From contig NZ_CP095412.1 in NCBI RefSeq assembly GCF_023016265.1, forward strand, positions 1,488,001 to 1,552,000: 64,000 nt of DNA. Reading direction: 5' to 3'. The notes below the pieces were generated by a model that saw only the letters and a program-made list of their open reading frames with translations, had not been told where the DNA came from and ran no database searches. The position numbers and the translations under genes are program-made. Positions 62,231-64,000 of this stretch are shown here, piece after piece. Each line of letters starts with the position of its first letter. Position 1 is the first letter of the stretch. Source of the stretch: Blastococcus sp. PRF04-17. GTDB taxonomy: Bacteria > Actinomycetota > Actinomycetes > Mycobacteriales > Geodermatophilaceae.

Positions 62231-62490
62231 GCGGTGTGAGTGAACGCCGCCCCGCCGTCGTGTCAGAACTTCACGGCGACGCAGCTCAGCGTGGCCGGGC
62301 CCACCGGCTACGAGCCACCGGCGCTGACTACGGCAGTCGATCGGTCTCCCCCTCCCCACTGGGCGGCTGGCGCGACCCCTCCAACACTCAGGCTGCCCTA
62401 CGAGAAGCCTTCGCCACTGCTGGTTTCGACTGGGTCACCTCCCACGCGCTTCCGCAAGACCGTGGCCACCCTCTGAATCAGGCCGGTTCC
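62227..62490 (+). pseudogene. Tyrosine integrase remnant
   Basis: The GTG at 62227 overlaps the excisionase stop, but the sequence jumps within about 100 bp to the C-terminal domain: SPLGGWRDPSNTQAALREAFATAGFDWVTSH. The next residues in another frame, FRKTVATL, are the conserved box II (H-x-F/L-R-K-T-x-A-T). A frameshift sits between. Box II tyrosine and the N-terminal domains are missing, so the integrase is dead. Confidence 0.7.
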
Positions 62491-62522
62491 CCCCGTGGCG
62501 GTCTGCCCCCGGCCCGCGGCCG

Positions 62523-63620
62523 CTACGGCCGGTTCTTGGCGCGCACCGACTGCTGGACCCCACCCGAGACCTGGGTGAGGGCCTTCCGGACGGCGGGCAG
62601 GACCTCGGTGGCGAGCAGTTCGATGGACCGGGCGGTGGCGGCGAAGGGCAGCCCGCCGAGGCCGATCTGGGCGAGGAACCGGTCGTGGCCGAGCAGCTCG
62701 TGCTCCCACAGGATCTTGTCCACGATCTCGGCCGGGCTGCCGGCGAACAGCGCGCCGTGCGGGCCGGCCCACTGCTCGAACGCCTCCCGAGGCAGGGCGC
62801 GCCCCCGGGCGCTGGGCATGTTGTCGCCGATGTAGCGGGAGTAGTACGGGTAGAACGTCTCGCGCGCCCCCTGCGAGGTGGGCTCGGCGTAGAAGTGGCT
62901 GGTCACCCCGATGCGGGTGTCCGCGGCCGGGGCCGCGTGGTCCGCGGCGGTGCGCCGGTAGAGCTCGGCGAGCGGCACGAAGCGCTCCGGCGCCCCGAGG
63001 ATGGCCAGGTAGAGCGGCAACCCGTGCCGTCCGGCCCGCACCACGCTGGCGGGCGTCCCGCCGACGGCGACCCACACGGGCAGCTGCTCCTGCACCGGCC
63101 GGGGATGGATGCCGGCGTCGTGCAGCGGCGCACGGTGCCGCCCGGACCAGGTCACCTTCTCCTGCCGGTCGAGCGCCACCAGCAGCTCGAGCTTCTCGTC
63201 GAACAGCGACTCGTAGTCGGCGAGGTCGTGGCCGAACAGCGGGAACGACTCGGTGTAGGCGCCGCGGCCGGCGGTGATCTCGGCGCGGCCACCGGAGATG
63301 AGGTCGACGGCGGTGAAGTCCTCGAAGACCTTCACCGGATCCGCCGTCGACAGCACGGTGACGGTGCTGGTCAGCCGGATGCGCTCGGTGGCCTGCGCGA
63401 CCGCGGCGAGCACGACCGGCGGTGAGGCGATGGCGAAGTCGGGGCGGTGGTGCTCGCCGACGCCGAAGACGTCGAGCCCGGCCTGGTCGGCCAGGACGGC
63501 GAGGTCGATGAACTCGCGCAGCCGGATGGCCGGGTCGAGGGGGCGGCCGGTGGCGGGGTCTGCGGTGATCTCGCCGAAGGTGAACAACCCGATCTCGAAC
63601 GGGTTCGGCTGCGGGGTCAT
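62523..63620 (-). CDS. LLM-class flavin-dependent oxidoreductase
   Basis: 365 residues, luciferase-like TIM barrel: FEIGLFTFGEITADPATGRPLDPAIRLREFIDLAVLADQAGLDVFGVGEHHRPDFAIASPPVVLAAVAQATERIRLTSTVTVLSTADPVKVFEDFTAVDLISGGRAEITAGRGAY, quoted here only to show the unbroken family match in the first third. Uses FMNH2 or F420; substrate unknown. The ATG at 63620 follows CGAGGTGCCC. Closely followed upstream by the dioxygenase gene on the same strand. Confidence 0.85.
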   Translation of the reverse strand: MTPQPNPFEIGLFTFGEITADPATGRPLDPAIRLREFIDLAVLADQAGLDVFGVGEHHRPDFAIASPPVVLAAVAQATERIRLTSTVTVLSTADPVKVFEDFTAVDLISGGRAEITAGRGAYTESFPLFGHDLADYESLFDEKLELLVALDRQEKVTWSGRHRAPLHDAGIHPRPVQEQLPVWVAVGGTPASVVRAGRHGLPLYLAILGAPERFVPLAELYRRTAADHAAPAADTRIGVTSHFYAEPTSQGARETFYPYYSRYIGDNMPSARGRALPREAFEQWAGPHGALFAGSPAEIVDKILWEHELLGHDRFLAQIGLGGLPFAATARSIELLATEVLPAVRKALTQVSGGVQQSVRAKNRP

Positions 63621-63742
63621 GGGCACCTCGGGTTGTCGTGGTCGGACCGGGTGGCGGGTGGGTCGAGGACGCGGCGTCTCCCCGGCCGGCCCCGCCGCCG
63701 CGAGGCGGACGGCGGGCCGGCAGCCGCGCGTGTCGGTCGTGC

Positions 63743-64000
63743 TCAGGCGGCCTGGAAGGACCGCCGGGAGAAGCCGACGGAGTAGCCGTCCAGCGTCGTG
63801 ACCACGGGCGCGGTGGGGTCGGTGGCTGCGCCGAGGGTGACGAACAGCGGGGTGAAGTGCTCGACCGTCGGATGTGCGTAGGGCATGCCGGGGGCAGCGG
63901 TGCGGAACCGGGCCAGCTCGTCGACGGCGCCGCGGGCCAGCGCGTCGGCGGCCCAGGCGTCGAAGTCGGCCGACCAGCCGGGCACCTTGTTCTCGGTGAA
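63743..64000 (-). CDS. LigB-family extradiol dioxygenase, C-terminal part
   Basis: C-terminal part of a class III extradiol dioxygenase (DODA/YgiD type): SADFDAWAADALARGAVDELARFRTAAPG, then YAHPTVEHFTPLFVTLGAA with the conserved H-P-T-x-E-H-F-x-P segment that contributes to the metal site, and a GYSVGFSRRSF ending. The N-terminus lies beyond the window. Such proteins are often encoded next to flavin oxidoreductases. Confidence 0.78.
   Translation of the reverse strand, partial: FTENKVPGWSADFDAWAADALARGAVDELARFRTAAPGMPYAHPTVEHFTPLFVTLGAATDPTAPVVTTLDGYSVGFSRRSFQAA

Overview
The window is high-G+C DNA from an actinomycete. The evidence is GTG starts, GTGA/ATGA stop-start overlaps, FadE-type acyl-CoA dehydrogenase pairs, an actinobacterial Tad pilus locus and actinobacterial tRNA fragments. 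Pseudonocardiales is my best guess; that is inference. Apart from one short block (about 51.9-52.6 kb) the codon use looks uniform. Many genes carry single-base frameshifts, several in homopolymers, so some 'pseudogenes' may be sequence errors.

Layout. (1) 1-8.4 kb: an ABC importer of the SsuABC/NMT1 type on the minus strand, with two permeases, a frameshifted ATPase and a frameshifted binding protein. It diverges from a tightly overlapping operon encoding a cytochrome P450, a PaaX-type regulator, a CapA-like metallophosphatase and an MmgE/PrpD protein. (2) 8.6-9.6 kb: a heavily damaged metallo-beta-lactamase-fold gene. (3) 9.8-34.8 kb: a catabolic island bracketed by two identical 49-bp copies of the 3' half of a tRNA-Gly gene. 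It holds two Baeyer-Villiger monooxygenases (one frameshifted), each with a Dabb-domain partner, two SMP-30 lactonase-like proteins, an aldehyde dehydrogenase, a CaiB-type CoA transferase, an acyl-CoA ligase, two acyl-CoA dehydrogenase pairs and two enoyl-CoA hydratases. Together these suggest ketone -> lactone -> hydroxyacid -> acid -> CoA ester -> beta-oxidation. An IclR protein and a double-headed TetR protein are the likely regulators. IS21, IS481 and MFS remnants are scattered through it.

(4) 35.1-43.5 kb: a defence island. A 1.6-kb-residue-class single-chain restriction-methylation enzyme (type ISP architecture) diverges from a SIR2-APAZ gene and a short prokaryotic Argonaute (SPARSA-type, NAD-depleting abortive infection). 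The last codons of the Argonaute gene have been replaced by the end of an ISL3-family element. (5) 43.9-47.7 kb: a GlxA/AraC-type regulator divergent from a monooxygenase-like gene, a tRNA-Thr 3' fragment, a nearly complete ISL3 copy with a frameshifted transposase, and a gene cut by that element.

(6) 48-60.3 kb: a Tad/Flp pilus locus on the minus strand (lipoprotein, secreted protein, SAF/CpaB, CpaE-like, TadA, TadB, TadC, pilin, TadE proteins, and a large LysM-BTAD membrane protein), with the prepilin peptidase divergent. One tadE-like gene is interrupted by about 0.7 kb of DNA that looks eukaryotic (degenerate GAATGG satellite-like repeats, low CpG). It is either a chimeric assembly join or an extraordinary insertion. 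(7) 60.4-64 kb: a coiled-coil KfrA-like protein, an excisionase with a dead integrase fragment, an LLM flavin oxidoreductase and the end of a LigB-type dioxygenase gene.
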